Counted from the stretch's first letter, positions 25,357-33,748 are shown. The stretch: DNA of 49,927 bases from Porphyrobacter sp. (GCA_016125555.1 WGLN01000020.1:2501-52427), one strand, 5' to 3'. Notes: generated from the letters alone by a model not told the origin. Program-made: numbers and translations.

Positions 25357-26829
25357 ATGTCAGACTACATTCTCGTGCTCGACGAAGGGACGACCTCGAC
25401 CCGCGCAATGCTGTTCGCCAGCGACGGGGTGCTGGTGGCGAGCGCACAGGCGCCGCTCACTCAGCACTATCCGCAGGCCGGCTGGGTCGAGCACGACCCG
25501 CGCGAGATCTGGGACAAGACGCTGGCCTGTGCGCTCGAGGTGATCCCCAAGGCGGGCGGGGCGGCGATGATCGCGGGGCTGGGCATCACCAACCAGCGCG
25601 AGACCGTGGTGGCCTGGGACAAGGCGACCGGCGCGCCCCTGACCAACGCGATCGTCTGGCAGGATCGCCGCACCGAACCGCTGTGCGCCGAACTGCGGGC
25701 GGCGGGGCACGAGGCGGGGGTGCAGGAACGCACGGGCCTGCTGCTCGACCCCTATTTCTCGGGCACCAAGATGCGCTGGATGCTCGACAACGTGCCCGAG
25801 GTGAAAGCCGCTGCCGAGCGCGGGACGCTCGCCTTCGGGACGGTCGAAAGCTGGCTGGTGTTCAAGCTCACCGGCGGGGCGGCGCATGTCTCGGACGCCT
25901 CCAACGCCAGCCGCACGCTGCTGATGGGCTTGGAGGATGCGCAATTCGACGAAGGGCTGTGCGATCTCCTCGGCGTGCCGCACGCGGCGCTGCCGGGGGT
26001 GATCGACATGGCCGGGCCGCTTGCCATGACCGATCCCTCGCTGTTCGGCTGCGCGATCCCGATCACCGGCCTTGCGGGCGACCAGCAGGCCGCGACCATC
26101 GGCCAGGCCTGCCTCGCGCCCGGCCAGACCAAGGCGACCTATGGCACCGGCGCCTTCGTCTTGACCTGCCAGGGCGCGCGCATCCCGCGCTCGGCCAACC
26201 GCCTGCTCGGCACGGTGCTGACCCAACTCGAGGGCAGCCGCACCTATGCGATCGAAGGCTCGGTGTTCGTCGCGGGCAGCCTCGTGCAGTGGCTCCGGGA
26301 TTCGCTGGGGATCGTCGATGTCGCCGAGGAGACCGAGGAACTCGCCCGCTCGATTCCCGACAGCGGCGGAGTGGTGATCGTGCCCGCGCTCGCAGGCCTC
26401 GGCGCGCCGCACTGGCGGCCCGAGGCGCGCGGGGTGGTCTCCGGGCTGAGCTTCGCCAGCGGCAAGGCCGAACTCGCCCGCGCGGCGCTGGAGGCGATGG
26501 CGCACCAGACCCACGATCTCGCATCCGCCTTCGCCGCCGACGGGGCGGCATGGGAGACCCTCAGGATCGATGGCGGAATGTCGGCCAACGACTGGATGGC
26601 GCAGGACCTTGCCGATGTGCTCGGCATCACGGTCGAGCGGCCCGGCTTCGTCGAGACCACGGCGCTCGGCGCGGCGATGCTGGCGGCGACAGGGGCAGGG
26701 CTCTATCCGAGCCTCGGCGAAGCGGCGGGTGCGATGCGCGGGCAGCTCGCGCGGTTCGAGCCGGGGATGGAAGAAGCCGTGCGCGAGGAGCGGCTGGAGC
26801 GGTGGAGAAAGGCGCTGGCCGCGGCCTAG
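25357..26829 (+). CDS. glpK: Glycerol kinase
   Basis: Cytoplasmic FGGY-family kinase of 490 residues phosphorylating glycerol to glycerol 3-phosphate. Motifs include LDEGTTSTR at the N-terminus (many relatives have DQGTTSSR), GWVEHDPREIW, TNQRETVVAWD, IVWQDRRT, DPYFSGTKMRWML, TYGTGAFVL and LRIDGGMSANDWMAQ. No glpF or glpD is adjacent, so it stands alone. The ribosome binding site before the ATG is weak, but the N-terminal motif leaves little room for another start. Its stop overlaps that of the convergent DUF1465 gene in CTAG. Confidence 0.96.
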   Translation: MSDYILVLDEGTTSTRAMLFASDGVLVASAQAPLTQHYPQAGWVEHDPREIWDKTLACALEVIPKAGGAAMIAGLGITNQRETVVAWDKATGAPLTNAIVWQDRRTEPLCAELRAAGHEAGVQERTGLLLDPYFSGTKMRWMLDNVPEVKAAAERGTLAFGTVESWLVFKLTGGAAHVSDASNASRTLLMGLEDAQFDEGLCDLLGVPHAALPGVIDMAGPLAMTDPSLFGCAIPITGLAGDQQAATIGQACLAPGQTKATYGTGAFVLTCQGARIPRSANRLLGTVLTQLEGSRTYAIEGSVFVAGSLVQWLRDSLGIVDVAEETEELARSIPDSGGVVIVPALAGLGAPHWRPEARGVVSGLSFASGKAELARAALEAMAHQTHDLASAFAADGAAWETLRIDGGMSANDWMAQDLADVLGITVERPGFVETTALGAAMLAATGAGLYPSLGEAAGAMRGQLARFEPGMEEAVREERLERWRKALAAA

Positions 26830-27287
26830 CCGAACCGTCCGAACTCGCGTCCGATGCGGTCCTGGAAATCGCGGACGGGCGAGGTCATCGCGAAATGCTG
26901 TCGCCAAGCCTCGTCAAGACGCGCGATGCGCTGGTGCAGGCGTTCGGTCTCCGCGATCAGCTCGCGGGTTTCCGGCTCGAGCAGCGCGAGTTGCTTCTCG
27001 TCCGCGCCGCGATCGGGGGGCAAGGCTCCGTGGAGCCGCACCTGGCTTTCCGACAATTCGCCCGAGAACAGCGCGCGCTGGTTCAGCAGCCAGGCCAGCA
27101 CGTGCATCATGCGGGTGGTGGTCTTCAATCCCTCCGTCGAGAGCGCGAGGCGCACGTAAGCGTCCTCGCCGATCTGCGGTTCGCGCGTGCCGGCGGCGAA
27201 CACCATCCGCACCTCGTCCGCGAGCACGAGGGCCTCGGTGTAGAGCGCCTCGATGATCGGGCGTGAAAGATTGGTCGGGCGGGCCAT
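26826..27287 (-). CDS. DUF1465-family protein, RcdA-like
   Basis: Helical cytoplasmic protein of 153 residues. The core (ALYTEALVLADEVRMVF, then TTRMMHVLAWLLNQRALFSGEL) matches DUF1465, the family that includes Caulobacter RcdA, an adaptor helping ClpXP degrade CtrA during the cell cycle. Whether this protein has that role here is inference. The ATG at 27287 was chosen; an in-frame GTG at 27296 adds three residues. It is convergent with glpK (four-base overlap) and lies downstream of the DUF465 gene on the same strand. Confidence 0.8.
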   Translation of the reverse strand: MARPTNLSRPIIEALYTEALVLADEVRMVFAAGTREPQIGEDAYVRLALSTEGLKTTTRMMHVLAWLLNQRALFSGELSESQVRLHGALPPDRGADEKQLALLEPETRELIAETERLHQRIARLDEAWRQHFAMTSPVRDFQDRIGREFGRFG

Positions 27288-27336
27288 GTGGCGCACAGAC
27301 TACCCGCGAGACGCCCGCCCCGCCACCGGGTCATGG

Positions 27337-27356
27337 TTACTTTCCAAGTAATTTTT
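27337..27356. repeat. AT-rich 15-bp palindrome with a T-run upstream of the DUF1465 gene
   Basis: TTACTTTCCAAGTAA (27337-27351) is a 6-3-6 inverted repeat followed by TTTTT on the plus strand. Read on the plus strand it looks like a weak intrinsic terminator, which could stop transcripts running past glpK. Read on the minus strand it lies about 50 bases before the DUF1465 start and could be a regulator site. It stands out from the GC-rich surroundings. Confidence 0.45.
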
Positions 27357-27415
27357 GGGCCCCTGTCTCGACCGGGCACAGAATTGGCGCTGCGCTAACC
27401 ACGCGGGCTCGCGCG

Positions 27416-27625
27416 TCACGCGATGATGTCGGGCAGCAGCGTGTCCTCGATGATCGCGATCTGGTCCTTGAGGCGCAGCTTGCGCTTCTTGAGGCGGGCG
27501 ATCTGGAGCTGGTCGGCAAAGGCGTTCTGGCGCGCAGCCTCGCTCAGCGCGGCAATCGCCGCGTCGAGATCGCGATGCTCGGTGCGGAGCAATTCGAGCT
27601 TCTTCCTGAGCTCCTGCTCGGTCAT
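27416..27625 (-). CDS. DUF465 (YdcH-like) small coiled-coil protein A
   Basis: Charged helical protein of 69 residues. The C-terminal half (QIARLKKRKLRLKDQIAIIE) carries the lysine-rich LKKxKLxLKDxI motif typical of the YdcH/DUF465 family. Function of the family is unknown. It likely forms a coiled coil. A second, shorter member is encoded divergently at 27927-28094. Confidence 0.85.
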   Translation of the reverse strand: MTEQELRKKLELLRTEHRDLDAAIAALSEAARQNAFADQLQIARLKKRKLRLKDQIAIIEDTLLPDIIA

Positions 27626-27696
27626 CCTTCGGTGTCACCCCCCTTGGTGGTCGCGGCGCCTGCGTGCTTCTTGCGTGGAAAAGACGCGTGGTCCCG

Positions 27697-27825
27697 CTAC
27701 GCGTTCCTGCGCGATTCGATAAGCCGTCGCGCGCGCTTTTTGCGCTGCCGGCTCAGGGCCCGCCACCACGGCTCGTCGCGCGTTCCTGCGGATAGACCGA
27801 TTAAGGTTGCATCAAGCCTTTGCAT
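27697..27825 (-). CDS. Possible small basic protein (42 residues), unrecognised
   Basis: An ATG at 27825 opens a 42-codon frame ending in TAG at 27697. The product begins MQRLDATLIGLSAGTRDEPW and has a tryptophan pair followed by a strongly basic stretch (RQRKKRARR), so it could bind nucleic acid or membrane. Codons near the start (TTA, CTA, GGA) are poorer in GC than the neighbours, and no good ribosome binding site is seen. It sits 71 bases upstream of DUF465 protein A on the same strand. It may be real or chance. Confidence 0.3.
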   Translation of the reverse strand: MQRLDATLIGLSAGTRDEPWWRALSRQRKKRARRLIESRRNA

Positions 27826-27839
27826 CCCAGTCTCGCTGT

Positions 27840-27854
27840 GGTTTCACTGAAACC
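27840..27854. promoter_or_regulatory. Perfect 15-bp palindrome between the DUF465 genes
   Basis: GGTTTCACTGAAACC is a 7-1-7 inverted repeat with no mismatch, 73 bases before the plus-strand DUF465 start and 14 bases before the small minus-strand frame. Its shape suits a dimeric repressor site serving divergent genes. No regulator is encoded next to it. Confidence 0.45.
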
Positions 27855-27926
27855 TGCGGCTCGGCCGCACGCCGTTCCGAGTCGCCTTTTCGGGGGCATC
27901 CCCCCGCACAGGACAGGAGAACTCGT

Positions 27927-28094
27927 ATGGCATCGACCGCTGTGTCCCCCCACATCCACGCCCTCCAGGCCAAGCACGCCGAGCTCGACGCCCGGCTGCA
28001 CGACGAAATGGCCCGGCCCGTGCCCGACACCGCGACGATCCAGGCGCTCAAGAAGCAGAAGCTGAGACTCAAGGAAGAGATCGCCGGGCACTGA
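27927..28094 (+). CDS. DUF465 (YdcH-like) small coiled-coil protein B
   Basis: Protein of 55 residues starting MASTAVSPHIHALQAKHAEL and ending with IQALKKQKLRLKEEIAGH, the same lysine-rich motif as protein A. The ATG at 27927 has AGGAGA six bases upstream, which decides the start over a longer in-frame reading. It is 62 bases before ptsP and may be cotranscribed with it. Function unknown. Confidence 0.82.
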   Translation: MASTAVSPHIHALQAKHAELDARLHDEMARPVPDTATIQALKKQKLRLKEEIAGH

Positions 28095-28156
28095 CCGCGC
28101 ACTTGCCGGCGGCGGGAGTTGCAGGTTTCCGGCCAGCGCCCTAAGCCTTGGCGGCA

Positions 28157-30427
28157 ATGAGTGCCGCTGCCGCCGCCCGCCAGATTCTCACCCGCCTCAC
28201 CGAGGTCATGGCCTCGCGCCTGCACGCGCAGGGCAAGCTCGACCAGGTCGTCGAGATCATCGGCGAATGCCTGTCGAGCGAGGTGTGCTCGATCTACCTC
28301 CTGCGCGAGGGCATGCTCGAGCTCTTCGCCACCCGCGGCCTCAACCAGAGCGCGGTGCACGTCACCCGCATGGCGATCGGCGAGGGGCTGACCGGCGCGA
28401 TCGCGCAGAAGGTCGAGACGCTCAATCTCGCCGAGGCGAAGGCGCATCCGGACTTCCAGTATCGTCCCGAGACGGGCGAGGACAAGTTCCACTCCTTCGC
28501 CGGGGTGCCGATCGTCTATCGCGAGCGTGCGGTGGGGGTGCTTTGCGTCCAGCATGTCGAGCCGCGCCGTTATGAAGAGGTCGAGATCGAGGCGCTGCAG
28601 ACCACCGCGATGGTGCTCTCCGAGCTGATCGCCAATGCCGAGCTGGTCGACGAGGAGGAAGCCCGCGGCCTGACCGCCGAACAGACCGGACCGCACACGC
28701 TTGCCGGCCTCACGCTGGTCAAGGGTCTGGGCGCGGGCACTGCGGTGTTCCACCAGCCGCGGGTCGAGATCACCCAGTTCATGGCCGAGGACGTCGAGGC
28801 CGAACGCCAGCGCGTCTACCGCGCCTTCGACAGGATGCGCGAGCAGATCGACAGCCTTGCGAACCAGGCCGAGTTCGGGGTCGGCGGCGAGCACGAGGAG
28901 GTGCTCGAGACCTACAAGATGTTCGCCTATGACGAGGGCTGGTCGCGGCGCATCAACGAGGCGATCGATTCCGGCCTGACCGCCGAGGCCGCGATCGAGC
29001 GCGTCCAGCAGCACACCCGGATGCGGATGCGCGAGATCGACGATCCGCTGCTCGCCGACCGGATGCACGATCTGGAAGACCTCGCCAACCGCCTGCTCAG
29101 GATCGTCGCGGGGCAGATCGGCACTGCCGCCTCGCAGGGCTTGCGGCGCGACACCATCCTGATCGCGCGCAACCTCGGCCCCGCCGAACTGCTCGAATAC
29201 GACAAGCGGCGGCTGAAGGGCGTGATCCTTGAGGAAGGCTCGCTCACGGCGCATGTGGTGATCGTCGCGCGGGCGATGAACGTGCCGGTGATCGGACGGG
29301 TCAAGAACGTGCGCACCACGATCCGCGAGGGCGACGAGATCCTGCTCGATGCAACCGCGGGCAACGCCATCATCCGCCCGCTTCCCGCGGTCGCCGACGC
29401 CTTCCACGCGCGCTTCGCCAAGAGCCGCGAGAAGCAGGCGGCCTATGCCTCGCTGAGGGACGTCGAGCCCTTCACCCGCTGCGGCACGCGCATCCAGGTG
29501 ATGATGAATGCCGGCCTGCGCGACGACATGAGCATGCTGGCGATGACCGGCGCGGACGGGGTGGGCCTGTTCCGCACCGAGTTCCAGTTCCTCGTCTCGG
29601 CGACGCTCCCGCAGCGCGAGCGGCAGACCCGGCTCTACCGCGACGTGCTCGATGCCGCGGGGGATAAGCCGGTGATCTTCCGCACGGTCGACATCGGCGG
29701 CGACAAGTCGGTGCCCTATCTCGCCTCGGAGATCGCCGAGCACGACGAGAACCCGGCGATGGGCTGGCGGGCGCTGCGCCTCGCGCTGGAACGCGAAGGG
29801 TTGATGAAGGTGCAGGCGCGCTCGCTGCTGGAAGCGGCGGCGGGACGTTCGCTCTACGTCATGTTCCCGATGGTGTCCGAGCCGTGGGAGTTCGACGCGG
29901 CCAAGGCGGTGTTCGACGAACAGCTCGCCTACCTGCGCGGGAAGAAGCGCCTGCTGCCCGAGCGTATCGAGTTCGGCGCGATGCTGGAGGTGCCCGCGCT
30001 CGCCGAGATGCTCGACGTGCTGCTGCCGCGCCTGTCCTTCCTGTCGATCGGGACCAACGACCTCACGCAGTTCCTGTTCGCCGCCGACCGCGCCAACCCC
30101 AAGCTGGCCGAACGCTACGACTGGCTGAGCCCGTCGATCCTGCGCTTCCTCAAGCGGGTCGTTCAGGCGAGCGTGGGCAGCGGGATCGAGATCGGGGTTT
30201 GCGGCGAGATGGGGGGTCGCCGGCTCGAGGCGCTGGCGCTGCTCGGCATCGGCTATCGCCGCCTGTCGATCACGCCGGCCGCGGTCGGACCGATCAAGGA
30301 ACTGGTCCGCAAGGTGGACCTGGCGGAGCTGTCGGCGGCGATGACCGGCTGGCTTGCCGATCCGCAGCAGGACCTGCGCGATCAGCTCTCCGCCTGGGCC
30401 GAGGCGCGCGACATCGAATATGACTAG
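28157..30427 (+). CDS. ptsP: PTS-Ntr phosphoenolpyruvate-protein phosphotransferase with GAF domain
   Basis: Cytoplasmic enzyme I of the nitrogen-related phosphotransferase system, 756 residues. GAF domain about 17-160 (CSIYLLREG to VGVLCVQH), then the enzyme I N-terminal region, the phospho-His swivelling domain with H366 (EEGSLTAHVVIVARA), and the PEP-binding barrel with GVGLFRTEFQFL, TVDIGGDKSVPYL, IGTNDLTQF and GVCGEMGG. It passes phosphate from PEP to NPr. ptsO and ptsN are not in the window. The ATG at 28157 is preferred to a TTG three codons earlier. A long hairpin follows the stop. Confidence 0.95.
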   Translation: MSAAAAARQILTRLTEVMASRLHAQGKLDQVVEIIGECLSSEVCSIYLLREGMLELFATRGLNQSAVHVTRMAIGEGLTGAIAQKVETLNLAEAKAHPDFQYRPETGEDKFHSFAGVPIVYRERAVGVLCVQHVEPRRYEEVEIEALQTTAMVLSELIANAELVDEEEARGLTAEQTGPHTLAGLTLVKGLGAGTAVFHQPRVEITQFMAEDVEAERQRVYRAFDRMREQIDSLANQAEFGVGGEHEEVLETYKMFAYDEGWSRRINEAIDSGLTAEAAIERVQQHTRMRMREIDDPLLADRMHDLEDLANRLLRIVAGQIGTAASQGLRRDTILIARNLGPAELLEYDKRRLKGVILEEGSLTAHVVIVARAMNVPVIGRVKNVRTTIREGDEILLDATAGNAIIRPLPAVADAFHARFAKSREKQAAYASLRDVEPFTRCGTRIQVMMNAGLRDDMSMLAMTGADGVGLFRTEFQFLVSATLPQRERQTRLYRDVLDAAGDKPVIFRTVDIGGDKSVPYLASEIAEHDENPAMGWRALRLALEREGLMKVQARSLLEAAAGRSLYVMFPMVSEPWEFDAAKAVFDEQLAYLRGKKRLLPERIEFGAMLEVPALAEMLDVLLPRLSFLSIGTNDLTQFLFAADRANPKLAERYDWLSPSILRFLKRVVQASVGSGIEIGVCGEMGGRRLEALALLGIGYRRLSITPAAVGPIKELVRKVDLAELSAAMTGWLADPQQDLRDQLSAWAEARDIEYD

Positions 30428-30440
30428 GGTTGCTATCATG

Positions 30441-30472
30441 GGCCTTGCGGCGCACCGTGCGCCGCGCAGGCC
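30441..30472 (+). terminator. Long GC-rich hairpin after ptsP
   Basis: GCGGCGCAC (30447-30455) pairs perfectly with GTGCGCCGC (30457-30465), and GGCCT/AGGCC (30441-30445, 30468-30472) extends the stem past a small internal bulge. It starts 13 bases after the ptsP stop. No U-tract follows, so it is a probable but not classic terminator. Confidence 0.55.
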
Positions 30473-30583
30473 GCTCCGCTTGCCGGACGCTTGACAGTCC
30501 ACCCCCTGACAGGCTGAGTGCGGTTCAAGCGCAATTCACGCGCGGCCACACAAAAGCCTCACCAGAAGGCGCGGATTCGGGTC

Positions 30584-31567
30584 ATGGACAGCGAGCAGGA
30601 TATCAGCGTCGAGCCGGCGCAGGACACCGCCTATTCGGGCGCGGGAGCGCGGCTGCGCGCGGCACGCGAGGCGCGGCGGCTCGACCTTGCGCACATCGCC
30701 GCCGAAAGCCGCATCCCGCAGCGTCACCTCGAAGCGATCGAGGCGGGCGATTTCGGCGCGCTGCCCTCGCGCACCTATGCGATCGGTTTCTCGCGCACCT
30801 ATGCGAAGCTGCTCGGTCTCGACGACGGGGCGATCACCGATGCGGTGCGCGGCGAGTTGTCCGAAGGCGGCGATCGCCGCGCGACGACCGGGTCGGGGAT
30901 GGAGCCGGGCGACCCGGCCAAGCTGCCCTCGGCAAGCCTCGCCTGGTTCGGCGCCTTTGCCGCGCTGGTGCTGGCGGTGGGCATGATCGCCTTCTTCAGC
31001 GCGCGGTTCGGCGCCGGGACCGGGCCGGCCCCGCTCGAGGCGCCGCCGCAGGTTGCCGAAGCGCCGGTGCCGGTCGCCCCGGCGGTCGCCACGCCCGCCG
31101 CCGATGCCGAAGTGGTGCTGACCGCGATGGACGACGGCGTGTGGGTGCGCATCTTCGAGGAGGGCGGTGAGCGCCTGCTCGAAAAGCAGATGGCCAAGGG
31201 CGAAAGCTTCACCGTGCCTGCCGATGCCGAGGATCCGCGGATCAACACCGGGCGACCCGATCTTCTCGCGATCACTGTTGGCGGCAAAAGCGTTCCGCGC
31301 CTCGCCGAGCGGCCGACCACGCTGGCCGGAATGGCGATCTCCGCCGAGGCGCTGCTGTCGCGCCCCGGGCCCGAGAACGAAGCCGCGCCGGGTGCCGATG
31401 GCCTCGCCGATGGCGCAGTGCGCCGCGGCACGGTCCAGCGCCGCACCGCCACGCCCGCGCCGACGCCGGCTGTCGAGCCCGTGTCGATCTCGCCCGCCGA
31501 AACGGCTGCCCCCGCGGCCAGCGAGACGGTGCCCGAGCCCGGGGCGCGTCCGGCAGCGCTCGACTGA
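30584..31567 (+). CDS. RodZ-like helix-turn-helix membrane protein
   Basis: Protein of 327 residues. An N-terminal helix-turn-helix (about 20-80; ARLRAAREARRLDLAHIAAE, then GDFGALPSRTYAIGFSRTYA) is typical of RodZ-type HTH_25 domains. A single TM helix lies at about 118-140, and the periplasmic part (about 175-260) looks like DUF4115, followed by a Pro/Ala-rich tail. RodZ links MreB to the envelope and sets rod shape; that role is inferred. The ATG at 30584 is chosen by homology of the HTH start. No mreB is adjacent. Confidence 0.85.
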   Translation: MDSEQDISVEPAQDTAYSGAGARLRAAREARRLDLAHIAAESRIPQRHLEAIEAGDFGALPSRTYAIGFSRTYAKLLGLDDGAITDAVRGELSEGGDRRATTGSGMEPGDPAKLPSASLAWFGAFAALVLAVGMIAFFSARFGAGTGPAPLEAPPQVAEAPVPVAPAVATPAADAEVVLTAMDDGVWVRIFEEGGERLLEKQMAKGESFTVPADAEDPRINTGRPDLLAITVGGKSVPRLAERPTTLAGMAISAEALLSRPGPENEAAPGADGLADGAVRRGTVQRRTATPAPTPAVEPVSISPAETAAPAASETVPEPGARPAALD

Positions 31568-31739
31568 TCGCACCGCACGGATCCGCGGACCTGTGCTTTT
31601 CCGGTTGATGAGCGGCGCGCCCGCTCTCGACTTGCCCGCGCCAAGACGGCAGGGATTCGGCCCGTGTTCATATGCCCCGCGCCACCACGGGGCGGCCATC
31701 GCCAGACGCGCCATCAGTTGCAAGGGAGCTTCGCCGATC

Positions 31740-32744
31740 ATGACCACCGCCACCCCGACCCTTCGTCGCCGCTTCGCCCAGTTGATGCTCGCCGCCGGCG
31801 CGGCGCTCGCCGTGCTGCCGGTGCCGGCCTCGGCGCAGGACCAGGCCGACGAGGCGCGGCTGCGCAAGATCGAGGCCGAGGTGCGCGCGCTCCAGCGCAA
31901 GGTCTTCCCGGGCGGTGACGGGCGCTATTTCGAGCCGCAGATCGCGCCGGGCAGCGAGCCCGCCGCCCCCAAGGGGCAGGTGATGGGCGTGATCCCCCCC
32001 GCCACCACCGCGGTGAGCGACATTCTCGTTCGGCTCGATGCGCTCGAGGCCCAGCTCCAGACCCTCACTGCGCGCTCGGAGGAGCAGGCCAACACCCTCT
32101 CGCAGCTCGAAACGCGCCTCGCCGCGCTCGAGACCGCCGCAATGCCGACGCCGACTCCGACCTCGACGATGGGCACGCTGCCGCCGGGCGCGCCTTCGAA
32201 CGCGCAGCAGGCGATGAGCCCGCCGCCGATCGATCGCACGGCCTCCGCCACGCCGGCATCCTCGCCTGCCCCGACGCCTGCGCCCGCGCCTGTCGCCGCG
32301 CCCAGTCCCGAACGGCTCGCCGCGGTGCAGGCCATCGCCAAGCCCGACACGGGCGATGCGGGCGACGACGAATATTCCTACGGCTTCCGTCTCTGGAACG
32401 CCGGTTTCTACCCCGAGGCGCGCCAGCAGCTGACCCGCTTCGTCGAGCAATATCCCACGCATTCGCGGATCAGCTTCGGACGCAACCTGCTCGGCCGCGC
32501 CTTCCTCGACGACAACATGCCCGAAGAGGCCGCGCGCTGGTTCCTGAAGAACTACCAGGCCGACAAGAACGGCGCCCGCGCCGCGGACAGCCTGCTCTAT
32601 CTCGCGCAGTCGATGATAGCGATGAAGGACACCCGCCGCGCCTGCATCGCGCTCGCCGAGTTCGGCGAGACCTATCCGGTGATCGCCTCGGGCCGTCTCG
32701 CGGACGAATATCAGGCGACCAGCGCCAAGGTGACGTGCAACTGA
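31740..32744 (+). CDS. CpoB/YbgF-like periplasmic coiled-coil and TPR protein
   Basis: Exported protein of 334 residues. A signal peptide (about 1-32, cleavage after ASA) is followed by coiled-coil segments (about 38-57 and 90-135), a Pro/Thr/Ala-rich linker, and a C-terminal tetratricopeptide region (about 225-334; YSYGFRLWNAGFYPEARQQL). This is the layout of CpoB, which works with Tol-Pal in envelope constriction, but no tol-pal genes are nearby. The ATG at 31740 has AAGGGAG upstream and gives a proper signal peptide. The 172-base gap before it shows no other gene. Its end overlaps tilS by ten bases. Confidence 0.82.
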   Translation: MTTATPTLRRRFAQLMLAAGAALAVLPVPASAQDQADEARLRKIEAEVRALQRKVFPGGDGRYFEPQIAPGSEPAAPKGQVMGVIPPATTAVSDILVRLDALEAQLQTLTARSEEQANTLSQLETRLAALETAAMPTPTPTSTMGTLPPGAPSNAQQAMSPPPIDRTASATPASSPAPTPAPAPVAAPSPERLAAVQAIAKPDTGDAGDDEYSYGFRLWNAGFYPEARQQLTRFVEQYPTHSRISFGRNLLGRAFLDDNMPEEAARWFLKNYQADKNGARAADSLLYLAQSMIAMKDTRRACIALAEFGETYPVIASGRLADEYQATSAKVTCN

Positions 32745-33730
32745 GCGAACGCTTCGCCGCCGACCTGGCGGCGCTGTGGCCGGAAGAGGAACGCTCCGGC
32801 CCGCTCGGCCTTGCGGTCTCGGGCGGGCCCGACAGTCTCGCGCTGATGCTGCTCGCGCATGCGGCGTTGCCCCGCGGGATTGCGGTCGCCAGTATCGATC
32901 ACGGCCTGCGGCCCGAAGCTGCAGGCGAGGTTGCGTTGGTCGAGCGGCTGGCGGGGGAGCGCGATATTCCCTTTACTCCGATTGCTTTGAGACCGGAGCC
33001 GGGCAATCTCCAGGCGCAGGCGAGGCGGGCGCGCTACGCGGCGCTTGCGGATTGGGCGCGCAGTGCCGGGCTGGGCGCCGTGGCCACGGCGCACCATGCC
33101 GACGACCAGGCCGAGACGCTGCTGATGCGGCTGGGCCGCGGCAGCGGCCTCGCAGGGCTGGCCGGGGTGCGGGCGCGCACAGCGCTGGAGGGCAGCGACG
33201 TGCCGCTGCTGCGCCCGCTGCTCGGCTGGCGCAAGGCCGAACTGGAAGGGGTGGTGGAAGAGGCCGGGCTGGTGGCGGTGCGTGACCCTTCCAATGCGAA
33301 CCGCGATTTCGAAAGGGTCGCGATCCGGGCGCGGCTTGCCGAGGCGCGCGACTGGCTCGACCCGGCGCAGCTCGCGGCCAGCGCCGCCCATATCGCCGAA
33401 GGCTGGCGCGCGCTCGAATGGTATGCCGAGTGCGACTGGGCCGAGATGGTGATGCCCGACGAGGAGGCGCCGGGCGGGATCGGCTTTGCCTATTGCGCCA
33501 ACGTGCCCCGCGTCATCGCCATCGAGACGATCCTCAGGATCATCGCCGAACTGGGCGGACACGCCACCCGTGCCGAGGCCGCGCGGATGTGGGACCGGCT
33601 GTGGCAGGGCGAGAACGCATCGCTCGGCGGGGTGCTGGCGGTGCCGGGCGTCGAGCGGGTCGAGAAGGTCGGAGTGACGATGCGCGTCTGGCGCTTCCGT
33701 CCCGAACCGGCGAGGGGAAGAGCAAACTAG
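32735..33730 (+). CDS. tilS: tRNA(Ile)-lysidine synthetase
   Basis: ATP-dependent enzyme of 331 residues that converts the wobble cytidine of the AUA-reading tRNA-Ile to lysidine. It has the PP-loop SGGPDS (29-34), SIDHGLRPEA, ARRARYAALADWA, ATAHHADDQAETLLMRL and LLRPLLGWRK. The start is a GTG at 32735, overlapping the preceding gene by ten bases. It lacks the long C-terminal domains of E. coli TilS and matches the shorter alphaproteobacterial form. Confidence 0.94.
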   Translation: MQLSERFAADLAALWPEEERSGPLGLAVSGGPDSLALMLLAHAALPRGIAVASIDHGLRPEAAGEVALVERLAGERDIPFTPIALRPEPGNLQAQARRARYAALADWARSAGLGAVATAHHADDQAETLLMRLGRGSGLAGLAGVRARTALEGSDVPLLRPLLGWRKAELEGVVEEAGLVAVRDPSNANRDFERVAIRARLAEARDWLDPAQLAASAAHIAEGWRALEWYAECDWAEMVMPDEEAPGGIGFAYCANVPRVIAIETILRIIAELGGHATRAEAARMWDRLWQGENASLGGVLAVPGVERVEKVGVTMRVWRFRPEPARGRAN

Positions 33731-33748
33731 GCGGCAGCCCGCCCGCGA

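Larger units (their letters stand above)
27626..27926. other. Longest gene-poor gap, between the divergent DUF465 genes
   Basis: This 301-base stretch holds no strongly supported gene. It contains a possible 42-codon reading frame on the minus strand (27697-27825), a 12-bp direct repeat CGCGTTCCTGCG at 27700-27711 and 27779-27790, two copies of TTGCATC near 27808-27826, and a perfect 15-bp palindrome at 27840-27854. It ends in the AGGAGA ribosome binding site of the plus-strand DUF465 gene. It must carry the promoter for that gene; no clear -35/-10 pair was seen. Confidence 0.5.

Noticed and set aside
27812..30502. Minus-strand reading frame of nearly 900 codons antisense to ptsP
   Set aside because: His/Asp/Arg-rich shadow of the ptsP codons. 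ptsP motifs are unmistakable.
30491..30519. TTGACA at 30491 as the -35 of a promoter for the RodZ-like gene
   Set aside because: The hexamer is perfect, but no acceptable -10 is found 16 to 18 bases downstream.
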